Part shown: in pieces, positions 51,519 through 60,206 of the stretch
Layout of the letters: each line of letters starts with the position of its first letter
Position numbering within the stretch: position 1 is the stretch's first letter
From: Larkinella soli
GTDB lineage: Bacteria; Bacteroidota; Bacteroidia; Cytophagales; Spirosomataceae
Assembly: GCF_003703975.1 (NCBI RefSeq)
Contig: NZ_QTJY01000001.1
Location: forward strand, 496,001 to 560,000
Reading direction: 5' to 3'
DNA: 64,000 nt
Translations under genes and position numbers: made by a program
Notes under the pieces: model-generated
Seen by the model: the letters and a program-made list of their open reading frames with translations, nothing else
Told to the model about the DNA's origin: nothing
Database searches by the model: none

Positions 51519-52289
51519 ATGAAAAAACTCATCAGCTTCGTCCTGAGAACCGTTCCCCGGCCCGTTCTCCAGCGGGTCAGTCACTACGCCATGAAGGTGA
51601 TGGCGGTTTTTTACCGGGGCGACAAAGTCGAGTGTACGGTTTGCGGCAGCCATTTTCGGGAGTTTCTGCCCTACGGACGGAATGTGGCCCGGCCGAATGC
51701 CCTCTGCCCGAGCTGCCTTTCGCTGGAACGTCACCGGCTGATGAATCTGTACCTCAAACGGCGGACCAACTTTTATCAGGCCCCACTGAAAGTCCTGCAT
51801 GTGGCCCCCGAACACTGTTTCATCGACCGCTTCGAGAAGCTGCCGAACCTGGACTACATCACGGCCGACATCGAATCTCCGCTGGCCAAGGTCAAGATGG
51901 ACATCCACCAGATCCCATTCCCGGATAATACCTTCGACGTGGCTTTCTGCAACCACGTCATGGAACACGTCGACAACGACATTCAGGCCGGCAGCGAACT
52001 CTACCGGGTGCTGAAGCCGGGCGGCTGGGCGATTATCCAGTCACCGGTGGATTACTCCCGGCCCACGACCTACGAAGACGCGACCATCACGGACCCCAGG
52101 GAGCGCGAAAAACATTTCTGGCAGAGTGACCATGTCCGGCTGTTCGGGCAGGATTATGCCGAGCGGCTTGCCAAAGGCGGCTTCACCGTTCAGGAAGACC
52201 GGTTTGTGTTCGAACTGCCTAAGGAAGAAGTCCAGCGGTATGCCCTTCCGGGTGGGGAAATCATTTACTTCTGTCAAAAAGAAAAGTAG
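51519..52289 (+). CDS. Class I SAM-dependent methyltransferase with zinc-ribbon
   Basis: A 256-residue methyltransferase. An N-terminal helix is followed by a zinc-ribbon-like CTVCGSHF ... LCPSCLSLERH. The SAM fold follows, with VLHVAPEHCFIDRFEKLPNLDYITADIE, DVAFCNHVMEHVDND and YRVLKPGGWAIIQSPV. The NHVMEHV...LKPGG strand order is typical for Methyltransf_11. The zinc ribbon suggests a specific cytoplasmic or membrane-adjacent partner. Substrate unknown. It converges on the glycosyltransferase gene with 18 bp between. Confidence 0.85.
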   Translation: MKKLISFVLRTVPRPVLQRVSHYAMKVMAVFYRGDKVECTVCGSHFREFLPYGRNVARPNALCPSCLSLERHRLMNLYLKRRTNFYQAPLKVLHVAPEHCFIDRFEKLPNLDYITADIESPLAKVKMDIHQIPFPDNTFDVAFCNHVMEHVDNDIQAGSELYRVLKPGGWAIIQSPVDYSRPTTYEDATITDPREREKHFWQSDHVRLFGQDYAERLAKGGFTVQEDRFVFELPKEEVQRYALPGGEIIYFCQKEK

Positions 52290-52307
52290 TAATTCCGCTT
52301 TAGGGCG

Positions 52308-53321
52308 TCAGGAGGGGTATTCCATATTGACCCCGGTTTCCTGATGGCCTTTCGGTTCGCGCAGTCGTTTCCAGCCCTCCTTCAGAAAACCGACTCCGTA
52401 CCCGGTCAGCTGCACAAAAGCGGCTGCTACACTCAAAAACCCCACTTTCAGGCTTTTTTCCTTCCGGGTCGCATCGATCAGGATCAGCACCGAAAACAGC
52501 AGGAGGGCTCCGGTTGCCAGTACGCCCGGCAACTGATGAATGAACCACCAGAAGGGCACCGACATCCAGAAAAGGGTAAAAAGCGCCGGAAAAAGATGAA
52601 CCAGTTTCAGTTCTGAAGGATAAAACCGGGAGATATTGATCCGCGCCCGGCCAAAAAACCGGAGCTGCCGGAAAAACTGACCGAAGTTCGTCCGGCGTTT
52701 GTGGTAGATGAACGCTTCCGGGATCAGGCCGGTTTTGAAGCCGTGGTCGATGATCCGGATGGCGAATTCGATGTCCTCCCCCATCCGGCTGATCCGGTAA
52801 CCGCCGATGGTTTCGTACACGCTCCGCGACAGCCCCATATTGAAGCTGCGGGGGTGATAATTCCCACCCAGGTTCTTTTTACTACCCCGGATGCCGCCCG
52901 TCGTGAAGGGCGAGGTCATCGAATAGCTGATGGCTTTCTGGATGGGCGTAAAATCCGGATGGGCGGCATCCGGCCCCCCGTAGGCATCCAGCCAGGCGGT
53001 CTTCAACTGCCGGTCCACAGCCTCGAAATAATGGGGAGGCACCAGCGCGTCGGAATCGAAGATGACGAAATAATCACCGCTGGCCCGCTCGAAACCGTAA
53101 TTCCGGGTAAAGCCCTGCCCACTGTTCGGCTTGAAAAAATACCGGATATCGAAGGTTTCCCGAAAAGCCGCCACCACGCTCTCCGCCCGCTCGACCGATC
53201 CGTCTTCGATGACCAGAATTTCGTCCGGCTTCCGGGTCTGCCGCGACAGACTGTCGAGCAGCTCGCGCAGTTCGTCGGGGCGGTTATAAACCGGAATGAT
53301 GACGGAATAGCGGATGTTCAT
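52308..53321 (-). CDS. Family 2 glycosyltransferase
   Basis: A 337-residue GT2 enzyme. The N-terminus SVIIPVYNRPDELRELLDSLSRQTRKPDEILVIEDGS binds the nucleotide sugar; DYFVIFDSDALVPP holds the DxD metal motif; MGEDIEFAIRIIDHGFKTGLIPE is the acceptor region. Two C-terminal TM segments (LFPALFTLFWMSVPFWWFI and ATGALLLFSVLILI) anchor it. Its start is 4 bp after the hemL stop, so they are likely co-transcribed. Confidence 0.92.
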   Translation of the reverse strand: MNIRYSVIIPVYNRPDELRELLDSLSRQTRKPDEILVIEDGSVERAESVVAAFRETFDIRYFFKPNSGQGFTRNYGFERASGDYFVIFDSDALVPPHYFEAVDRQLKTAWLDAYGGPDAAHPDFTPIQKAISYSMTSPFTTGGIRGSKKNLGGNYHPRSFNMGLSRSVYETIGGYRISRMGEDIEFAIRIIDHGFKTGLIPEAFIYHKRRTNFGQFFRQLRFFGRARINISRFYPSELKLVHLFPALFTLFWMSVPFWWFIHQLPGVLATGALLLFSVLILIDATRKEKSLKVGFLSVAAAFVQLTGYGVGFLKEGWKRLREPKGHQETGVNMEYPS

Positions 53322-53325
53322 TCCC

Positions 53326-54609
53326 TTAAAGTACTTCCTTCAGCGACTCCTCATTGGCCTGAATGACCTGATCGACCAGATCGTCCGTCAGGGCTACCGA
53401 TAGAAACAGGCTCTCGAACTGCGAGGGAGCCAGATACACGCCCCGACGGAGCATGGCGTTAAAATACCGCCCGAACAGGGGCAGATCGCAGGTTTTGGCG
53501 TGGGCAAAGTCGGAGACCGGCCGGTCGGTCATGAACAGGGTGTACATGGACCCAAGGTGGTTGATGGTGAAATTCAGGCCGAGTTTTTCCAGCGTCTGCC
53601 GGAAGCCGCCGACCAGCCGGGAGCCGATTTCTTCGAGCCGGGTATAGACTTCCGGATGGCCGTTCAGATACCGGAGCATGGCCAGCCCGGCCGACATGGC
53701 TATGGGGTTCCCCGACAGCGTACCGGCCTGATACACCGGCCCGACCGGCGACACTACCTCCATAATTTCCTTCCGGCCCCCATAGGCACCGACCGGCATA
53801 CCGCCCCCGATGATCTTTCCCATCGTGGTCAGGTCCGGCCGGATGCCGAACCGCTCCTGCGCCCCTCCTTTCGCCAGCCGGAAGCCGGTCATGACCTCAT
53901 CGAAAATCAGCAGGATGTCATATCGGTCACAAAGATCGCGCAGGCCCTGAAGGAATCCGGGTTCGGGCAGGACACAGCCCATGTTCCCGACGACGGGTTC
54001 CAGAATGACGGCCGCCACCTGGTTGGCGTTGGCCTGGATCAGTTGTTCGACGGCCGCCAGATTGTTGTACGGGGCCGTCAGGGTGTCCAGGGCGGTGGCC
54101 CGCGTAACGCCGGGGCTGTCCGGTGTACCCATCGTGATGGCTCCGCTGCCGGCGGCAATCAGAAACGAATCGCCATGACCGTGGTAACAGCCTTCGAATT
54201 TGATGATTTTGTCGCGGCCGGTGAAGCCCCGGGCCACACGGATGGCCGCCATGGTGGCTTCCGTGCCGGAATTGACCATCCGGACCATCTCGACGGAGGG
54301 CACCATTTCGACGATCAGCTCGGCCATCTCCACCTCCTTCCGGGTTGGTGCCCCGAACGAGAAAGAGTGCCGGATGGCCTCCCGAATGGCTTCTTCGACC
54401 GGTTCGAAGGCGTGGCCGAGAATCATCGGCCCCCAGGAGTTGATCAGTTCGATATAGCGGTTGCCGTCTTCGTCAAAAATATAAGGGCCTTTGGCGGATT
54501 TGATGAACAGGGGGTTGCCGCCCACCGCCCGAAACGCCCTGACCGGGGAGTTGACGCCACCGGGAATCAGTGTTTTCGCCTTTTCAAATAATTGCTCGCT
54601 CAGCGACAT
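53326..54609 (-). CDS. hemL: Glutamate-1-semialdehyde 2,1-aminomutase
   Basis: A 427-residue PLP enzyme, the second step of 5-aminolevulinate synthesis by the C5 route. PLP Lys265 lies in TTMGKIIGGGMPVGAYGG, the family's fixed position. IPGGVNSPVRAFRAVGG, VNSGTEATMAAIRVARGFTGRDKI and FDEVMTGFRLAKGG are conserved. It is the first gene of the operon with the GT2 gene. A palindromic repeat lies just upstream of its start. Confidence 0.97.
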   Translation of the reverse strand: MSLSEQLFEKAKTLIPGGVNSPVRAFRAVGGNPLFIKSAKGPYIFDEDGNRYIELINSWGPMILGHAFEPVEEAIREAIRHSFSFGAPTRKEVEMAELIVEMVPSVEMVRMVNSGTEATMAAIRVARGFTGRDKIIKFEGCYHGHGDSFLIAAGSGAITMGTPDSPGVTRATALDTLTAPYNNLAAVEQLIQANANQVAAVILEPVVGNMGCVLPEPGFLQGLRDLCDRYDILLIFDEVMTGFRLAKGGAQERFGIRPDLTTMGKIIGGGMPVGAYGGRKEIMEVVSPVGPVYQAGTLSGNPIAMSAGLAMLRYLNGHPEVYTRLEEIGSRLVGGFRQTLEKLGLNFTINHLGSMYTLFMTDRPVSDFAHAKTCDLPLFGRYFNAMLRRGVYLAPSQFESLFLSVALTDDLVDQVIQANEESLKEVL

Positions 54610-54611
54610 GG

Positions 54612-54656
54612 GAATGATTGAATGATGGAATCATGGAGTGATTGAATTCCATCATT
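54612..54656. repeat. Dispersed palindromic repeat, copy B
   Basis: AATGATGGAAT (54621-54631) and ATTCCATCATT (54646-54656) pair perfectly. The flank AATGATTGAATG is similar to copies A and C. It abuts the hemL start and overlaps the end of the next gene. Confidence 0.55.
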
Positions 54657-56376
54657 TGATTTGGGTGAATTTTGTGCCGTCAAATTTAACGATGGGAACG
54701 ACCTGGTTTTCATTTCCGGCGGTATAATCGAAACCGGAAAGCAGAAATCCCTCTTCCGGCGCCCCCCTCATCTGGTTCCGGCCCATCAGTTGACCCCGGT
54801 TCCGGGCCAGCGCCCGGCCGAAGAAAAGAAGCATATCATAGCCCTGGTAGGCATAGGTCGACGGAATGATGTTCCGCTGTTCCAGGTACTGCTCGCCGAA
54901 TTCGTTCAGCTCGGGTCGCTGCGGATCGACAAAATCCGGATACAACAGGTAAAGGTCCGTCCGGGTAAAGGTCGAAAGCGGCTCCTTTTCAAAATCGAAG
55001 CCGGAGGAGGTGGCAATTACCGGGACGTTGATTTTCCGTTGAGCCAGCAGTTTAACCAGCTTCGGCCCCATAGACTCATCGCTGAACGCCAGAAAAACGT
55101 GGGCGGGTTTGTTCGTCTCCGAAACCCGGATCATTTCCGGGTCCCCAATTTTCAGGGCGTCGATGAGCTGGAAGCCCTGCCGGCGAAGTTCATTCTGGTA
55201 CAGGGCGGCCAGCGTAGAGTCTTTGCGGCTGGTTCCGAAGTAGACGGCGGCTTTTCGTCCCGGTGACAGGCTTCGGGCAAAATTGGCTGTTTTTACCGCC
55301 TGCTGATTCAGGGAGGGGGCGGCCAGAAATGCCAGCGGCTGGTTGGCCACCAGGTCGCTGCTGGTCGAAATCGGATTGACCAGAGGAATGCCGTTCAGGT
55401 TCGCGTATTCCATCGCAATGCGGTTCGGCTCGGCGTAGAGCGGACCAATCAGGAGATCGTTCTGGGCAAAACCCGGATTCACGATCAGACCGGTCATTTT
55501 GGCCGGGTCGTTATCGACGTCGTACGCAAACAGATTGACGGTGATCCCCTCCGACTGAAGGCGGTTTTTAGCCATCTTCATGCCGTTGTACAGATCAAGC
55601 GCGTACTGGTTGGAACGGGCACGCTCCTCCGGATCGAGGTCATTAACCCGGAAAGGAAATAAAACCGCCACGTTAAAATAGCCTTTGTTCCGATTGCGTT
55701 CGGGTTTACCCGGAACCGTTGTGCTGCTGGTTTCCACCTCAACCGGTTTTGGCCGGCTGGAGGCCGTCGGGACCCCGAAGCGGTTGGTGAGCCGGTCGGA
55801 AAGCTCCAGGTCGGCGGTGGCGGTGGACGACCGCTGGATGAGGTCGATCAGGGCCAGGGCCAGATTCCGGTTGTTCGGGTAGGCCTTCTGCAACTGTTTC
55901 AGCCGGTTGAGGTCGGAGATCTGGCTGAAATAATACGGTTCCATGCGATTGATCTCCGTTTTCAGGGACGCATCGGAAATCCGGCTCAGGGCTTCCAGTC
56001 CGTCCTCAAACTGGCCGCTTTCCAGACTGGCCGCGGCCAGCAGGTAATGGGCATCGTCCATCTTTTTCCAGTCCGGAAAACGGTCCTTCAGCTGCTTCAG
56101 CATCAGCCGGGCCTCCGAATACCGTTTCTGTTTATATTCGGCCAGGGCGTAGTAATAGTGGGCATAAGGGGCAATGCCGCCGTTCTGGCGCTCGGTCAGG
56201 GGCGCCAGTTCCGCTTTGGCTTTCGTGTAGTCCCCCTGTTGGATGAACCGGACCGCCGACCGGTACCGCCTTTCGCCGGGGTCGGTCTGGGCCTGAACCA
56301 TCCCTTCGGCTCCCAGTAGAGCCAGAAGCAGAAACAGGAACCCTGATAAAGTGGTGTGACCAGTAACCTTGTGCAT
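54652..56376 (-). CDS. Secreted periplasmic-binding-fold protein with TPR region (LpoA-like)
   Basis: A 574-residue exported protein (signal ending GMVQAQ). Residues 30-190 are TPR-like helices (FIQQGDYTKAKAELAPL, YAHYYYALAEYKQKRYSEARLMLKQL). Residues 235-560 are a type I periplasmic-binding fold: FNVAVLFPFRVNDLDPEERARSNQYALDLYNGMKMAKNRLQSEG, LLIGPLYAEPNRIAMEYAN and VYFGTSRKDSTLAALY. This is the arrangement of LpoA (penicillin-binding protein activator) and amino-acid-binding proteins. A role in cell wall synthesis is possible but not shown. Confidence 0.83.
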   Translation of the reverse strand: MHKVTGHTTLSGFLFLLLALLGAEGMVQAQTDPGERRYRSAVRFIQQGDYTKAKAELAPLTERQNGGIAPYAHYYYALAEYKQKRYSEARLMLKQLKDRFPDWKKMDDAHYLLAAASLESGQFEDGLEALSRISDASLKTEINRMEPYYFSQISDLNRLKQLQKAYPNNRNLALALIDLIQRSSTATADLELSDRLTNRFGVPTASSRPKPVEVETSSTTVPGKPERNRNKGYFNVAVLFPFRVNDLDPEERARSNQYALDLYNGMKMAKNRLQSEGITVNLFAYDVDNDPAKMTGLIVNPGFAQNDLLIGPLYAEPNRIAMEYANLNGIPLVNPISTSSDLVANQPLAFLAAPSLNQQAVKTANFARSLSPGRKAAVYFGTSRKDSTLAALYQNELRRQGFQLIDALKIGDPEMIRVSETNKPAHVFLAFSDESMGPKLVKLLAQRKINVPVIATSSGFDFEKEPLSTFTRTDLYLLYPDFVDPQRPELNEFGEQYLEQRNIIPSTYAYQGYDMLLFFGRALARNRGQLMGRNQMRGAPEEGFLLSGFDYTAGNENQVVPIVKFDGTKFTQIK

Positions 56377-56406
56377 GTGATTCGCTGAAATGGAAGCAGG
56401 ACAAAA

Positions 56407-56442
56407 CTAACAAAACCAACACGTCTGTGCTGGTTTTGTTAG
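56407..56442 (-). terminator. Terminator of yidC
   Basis: CTAACAAAACCAACAC-N4-GTGCTGGTTTTGTTAG (one mismatch) in the gap after yidC, with a T-rich tract on the minus strand. Confidence 0.7.
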
Positions 56443-56470
56443 AACATCTTCTCGAAAACAGGGCGAAATC

Positions 56471-58312
56471 TCAGGACTTTTTGCTTCGGCGTTTCGCTTC
56501 CTCAGCCTGTTTTCTGGCTTCCTCGGCCTGCTGGAGAGAGCGTTGAAGCATATCCTGAAACTTGGATTTCTTTCCTTCACCCCGGACAAACTTTTTCCGG
56601 TTTTCTTCGAGAACCGCCTTGAGTTTATCCTCGTCGACAAACCGGCGGATCAGCTGCTGCTGGGTAATCGTGACGACGTTGGACACAAAATAATAGAACG
56701 TCAGACCGGCCGGGAAGGAGTTCAGGACGAACATGAACATCAGCGGAAAAATATAGCTGAGGGCCTTCATATTGACCGGACTGCCCGGCTGGGCCGGCGT
56801 CATCTGGTTGTTATACCAAGCATACACAAGGCTCGATGCCGTCATCAGCACCGTAAACAGGCTCAGGTGCGACCCGAGGAACGGAACCGTGAACGGAAAC
56901 CTGATGAATGAGTCGTAGGTGGAAAGGTCGTTCGACCACAGGAAGGATTTCTGCCGCAGTTCGATAAGGTTGGGAAACAGGAAGAACAGCGCCATCAGGA
57001 TCGGCATGGTCGCCAGAACCGGGATACAGCCGCTGAGCGGGCTGACGCCCACCTGCTGATAGAGCTTCATGGTTTCGGCCTGCTGCTTGGCCATATCGTC
57101 ACCCACCTTCTCCCGGATGGCGTTCACCTCCGGCCCCAACACCCGCATCTTGGCCATGCTCACGTAGGAGCGGTAGGTCAGCGGGGTCAGGATCAGTTTG
57201 ACAAAAACCACCAGCGCGATGATCAGGACACCATAGTTTCCGATAAACTGCTCGAAGAGGTTGAACACCGGCACGAAGAAATATTTGTTGACCGGCTTCA
57301 GGAAGGCATACCCGAGGTAAACGTTCTGGTCGAATTCGGGGGCCACCTCATCCAGAATCTGGTAGTCGTTGGGACCGAAATAAAACCGGTAACTGCCTTT
57401 GCCGGAACTCAGGTCGGCCATCGGCAGCCAGACGTCGGCCACCGCCGTTTTGACGTAGGTCTGGTCTTCGGGATCGACCACGGTTTTCAGATTCGCCTTC
57501 GGAAACGGACTGGTCCTGGCAATGAACCCCGCCAAAAAGTATTTGTGCTTGATGGTAAACCAGCGAACCGGTTCTTCGAGCGTCGTCTCCTGATTGCCCG
57601 ACCCTTCGGTCAGTTTGTCGAAGTTTTCGTCGGCGGTCAGGTAGTTGATGGTGGCCGATTTCCGATTTTCTTCGAGGTCGTTTTCAAACTGCCGCATCCG
57701 GTCTTCCCAGATGAAACGAACGTCCTCGTTCCGGACCAGATTCTGCAAACCATTCAGTTTCAGATCATATTCCACCACATACCCTTCGGCCGGGATGGTG
57801 TAGGTCTGCTCAATGGACTCCGTCGGTGAAAGGGCCAGCCGGAAGGTAATCCGCTGCGCTCCACCCTGAACGGTGGTGGTCGCCGGCGCGGTGGTCTGAA
57901 AATACAGCTTTTCGAGGTTGGTTTTGCCGGTTCGGGTCGGCAGTTCCATCGTCATCCGGCTGCTGTTCTGGTCGATCAGAATCAGCGGTTTCTGATCGTA
58001 GGTCTTGTATTTCTTCAGCAATACCTCCTTGACCCGGCCTCCCAGCGTACTGAAAGTCACCCGGATATCCGGGTTCTCCACGACGATGTCACGGCTCTGG
58101 CCGGTCGCGGCCGACGCAAAATCGCCGTACAGGGCCCGGGCAGCCGCCGAATCGACGGGGGCATCGGCTTTCCGGGCGGCAGCCGGGGCGGATTTGGTGC
58201 TGGTTTTGGCCTGTTCGGGTTTCTTTTCCGGTGCCGGCTTGGGCACCAGCAGTTGATACCCCAGCAGCATTGCCAGAATCAATACAATCCCAATAACTTG
58301 ATTACGATCCAT
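56471..58312 (-). CDS. yidC: Membrane protein insertase YidC
   Basis: A 613-residue inner-membrane insertase. It starts MDRNQVIGIVLILAMLLGYQLL (TM1), then a long periplasmic beta-rich domain (residues about 90-350), then five C-terminal TM segments with GNYGVLIIALVVFVKLILTPLTYRSYVSMAKMRVLGPEVNAI, and a basic tail (ARKQAEEAKRRSKKS). Length and large periplasmic domain are typical of Gram-negative YidC. It follows pyrG by 106 bp in the same direction. Confidence 0.97.
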   Translation of the reverse strand: MDRNQVIGIVLILAMLLGYQLLVPKPAPEKKPEQAKTSTKSAPAAARKADAPVDSAAARALYGDFASAATGQSRDIVVENPDIRVTFSTLGGRVKEVLLKKYKTYDQKPLILIDQNSSRMTMELPTRTGKTNLEKLYFQTTAPATTTVQGGAQRITFRLALSPTESIEQTYTIPAEGYVVEYDLKLNGLQNLVRNEDVRFIWEDRMRQFENDLEENRKSATINYLTADENFDKLTEGSGNQETTLEEPVRWFTIKHKYFLAGFIARTSPFPKANLKTVVDPEDQTYVKTAVADVWLPMADLSSGKGSYRFYFGPNDYQILDEVAPEFDQNVYLGYAFLKPVNKYFFVPVFNLFEQFIGNYGVLIIALVVFVKLILTPLTYRSYVSMAKMRVLGPEVNAIREKVGDDMAKQQAETMKLYQQVGVSPLSGCIPVLATMPILMALFFLFPNLIELRQKSFLWSNDLSTYDSFIRFPFTVPFLGSHLSLFTVLMTASSLVYAWYNNQMTPAQPGSPVNMKALSYIFPLMFMFVLNSFPAGLTFYYFVSNVVTITQQQLIRRFVDEDKLKAVLEENRKKFVRGEGKKSKFQDMLQRSLQQAEEARKQAEEAKRRSKKS

Positions 58313-58327
58313 TTGTCAATTTGAACC

Positions 58328-58382
58328 GCACCGTCTCCCGACGGTGCGAATAAACGTATAACTGCACAGTCGGGAGACTGTG
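58328..58382. promoter_or_regulatory. Twin hairpins with complementary loops between pyrG and yidC
   Basis: GCACCGTC-TCCC-GACGGTGC (58328-58347) and CACAGTC-GGGA-GACTGTG (58365-58382). The ten bases GTCTCCCGAC (58333-58342) and GTCGGGAGAC (58369-58378) are exact complements, so the two loops could kiss or the two stems could refold into one alternative structure. Most likely in the pyrG 3' end or yidC leader. Confidence 0.55.
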
Positions 58383-58418
58383 TTTGAAGAGAACCGCAAA
58401 AATACGGCTTTCCCCGGC

Positions 58419-60083
58419 TTAACCAACATTGGCCGACGTTTCGACCATGCGCTTCTGCTGCGAGTAAACCAGCGACGCCCGCACGAAATGGACGAACAGC
58501 GGATGCGGATTCATGACGGTGCTTTTCAACTCCGGGTGGAACTGGACACCCACGAACCAGGGGTGGTTTTTCAGTTCGACGATTTCTACCAGGCCGGTTT
58601 CCGGATTGATCCCGCTCGGAATCATGCCTGCCTTTTCAAACCGGGTCAGGTATTCGTTGTTGAACTCATAACGGTGCCGGTGTCGTTCGCTGATCGGGTT
58701 CTTCCCGTAAATCTGGGAAGCCATCGAATCCCGCTTCAGTTTGCAGGGGTAGGCGCCCAGCCGCATCGTACCGCCCTTGTTGGTCACCTTCTTCTGGCTC
58801 TCCATCATGTCGATAACCCGATGCGGGGTATTTGGGTTCATTTCGGCCGAGTGTGCCTCGTTCAATTCCAGCACATTACGGGCAAATTCGATGCAGGCGC
58901 ACTGCATGCCAAGACAGATGCCGAAGAACGGAACGCCGTTTTCGCGGGCATACCGAATGGCGTTGATTTTGCCTTCGATGCCCCGCTCTCCGAAACCGGG
59001 TGCCACCAGAATACCGTCCAGATCACGTAATTTTTCGGCCACCTGAACGGCGTCGCCGAGCGTTTCGGACTGAATCCACTCGATGTTGACCTTGCATTCG
59101 TTCTGGGCCCCGGCATGAATGAAGGCTTCGGCGATGGATTTGTAGGCGTCCCGCAGTTCGACGTACTTCCCGATCAGGCCGATGGTGATGGCATCGGTGG
59201 GATTCTTCAGACGGCCCAGAAAGTCCTTCCACGAGTCGAGGTCGGCGTCCTGGTCGTTGTAGATGTCGAGCATATACAGCACCCGCTGGTCGAGTTTCTC
59301 CTTCTTCATCAGCAGCGGAACGTCGTAGATGGTTTCGGCGTCGATGGCTTCGATGACCGAGTTGACCTGCACGTTACAGAAGAGAGCGATTTTACGACGG
59401 ATGTCGGGCGGCAGGGGGTGTTCGGTCCGGCAGACGATGATGTCGGGCTGTACTCCGTTTTCCAGCAGCATCCGGACGGAGTGCTGGGTCGGTTTGGTTT
59501 TCAGCTCACCGGCGGAGGCCAGGTACGGCACCAGCGTCAGGTGGATGACCAGCGTATCGGTTTCGCCCAGCTCGAATTTCAACTGGCGGACGGCTTCGAC
59601 AAACGGGAGCGATTCGATGTCCCCGACGCAGCCCCCGATCTCCGTGATGATGACGTCGTATTCGCCGGTTTCACCCAGCAGGCGGATATTTCGTTTGATC
59701 TCGTCGGTAATATGCGGAACCACCTGAACGGTTTTCCCCAGAAAGTCGCCTTTCCGTTCCCGGGTGATGACGTTATTGTAGATGCGGCCCGTGGTGATGT
59801 TATTGGCCTGTGAAGTTCCGATGTTCAGGAAACGCTCATAGTGGCCCAGATCGAGGTCCGTTTCAGCTCCATCGTCGGTCACGTAGCATTCGCCGTGTTC
59901 ATACGGATTCAGCGTACCCGGGTCGATGTTGATGTAGGGGTCGAATTTTTGAATCGTGACCGAGAGGCCGCGAGACTGAAGCAATTTGGCAAGCGAAGAG
60001 GCAATGATCCCCTTGCCTAATGATGAAGTTACACCGCCCGTAACGAAAATGTACTTAGCGGTTTTCTGACCGGATTGAGCCAT
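58419..60083 (-). CDS. pyrG: CTP synthase
   Basis: A 554-residue enzyme that aminates UTP to CTP. The synthetase half begins [17 protein letters not shown] (P-loop), then [38 protein letters not shown]. The glutaminase half has [11 protein letters not shown] with the nucleophile Cys and [11 protein letters not shown] with the His/Glu pair. Length is normal for the family. Confidence 0.98.
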   Translation of the reverse strand: MAQSGQKTAKYIFVTGGVTSSLGKGIIASSLAKLLQSRGLSVTIQKFDPYINIDPGTLNPYEHGECYVTDDGAETDLDLGHYERFLNIGTSQANNITTGRIYNNVITRERKGDFLGKTVQVVPHITDEIKRNIRLLGETGEYDVIITEIGGCVGDIESLPFVEAVRQLKFELGETDTLVIHLTLVPYLASAGELKTKPTQHSVRMLLENGVQPDIIVCRTEHPLPPDIRRKIALFCNVQVNSVIEAIDAETIYDVPLLMKKEKLDQRVLYMLDIYNDQDADLDSWKDFLGRLKNPTDAITIGLIGKYVELRDAYKSIAEAFIHAGAQNECKVNIEWIQSETLGDAVQVAEKLRDLDGILVAPGFGERGIEGKINAIRYARENGVPFFGICLGMQCACIEFARNVLELNEAHSAEMNPNTPHRVIDMMESQKKVTNKGGTMRLGAYPCKLKRDSMASQIYGKNPISERHRHRYEFNNEYLTRFEKAGMIPSGINPETGLVEIVELKNHPWFVGVQFHPELKSTVMNPHPLFVHFVRASLVYSQQKRMVETSANVG

Positions 60084-60206
60084 GTCTGAAAACGGAATAT
60101 CGTTGTTACGGGATGTAAAGGTACGAAGATTTCAGAGGAAAAAGGTAACAACCCGGGGGAAAAAGTTGCCGCCTTCCAATAATCCTCTGAGGCTCACAGC
60201 CGCCGT

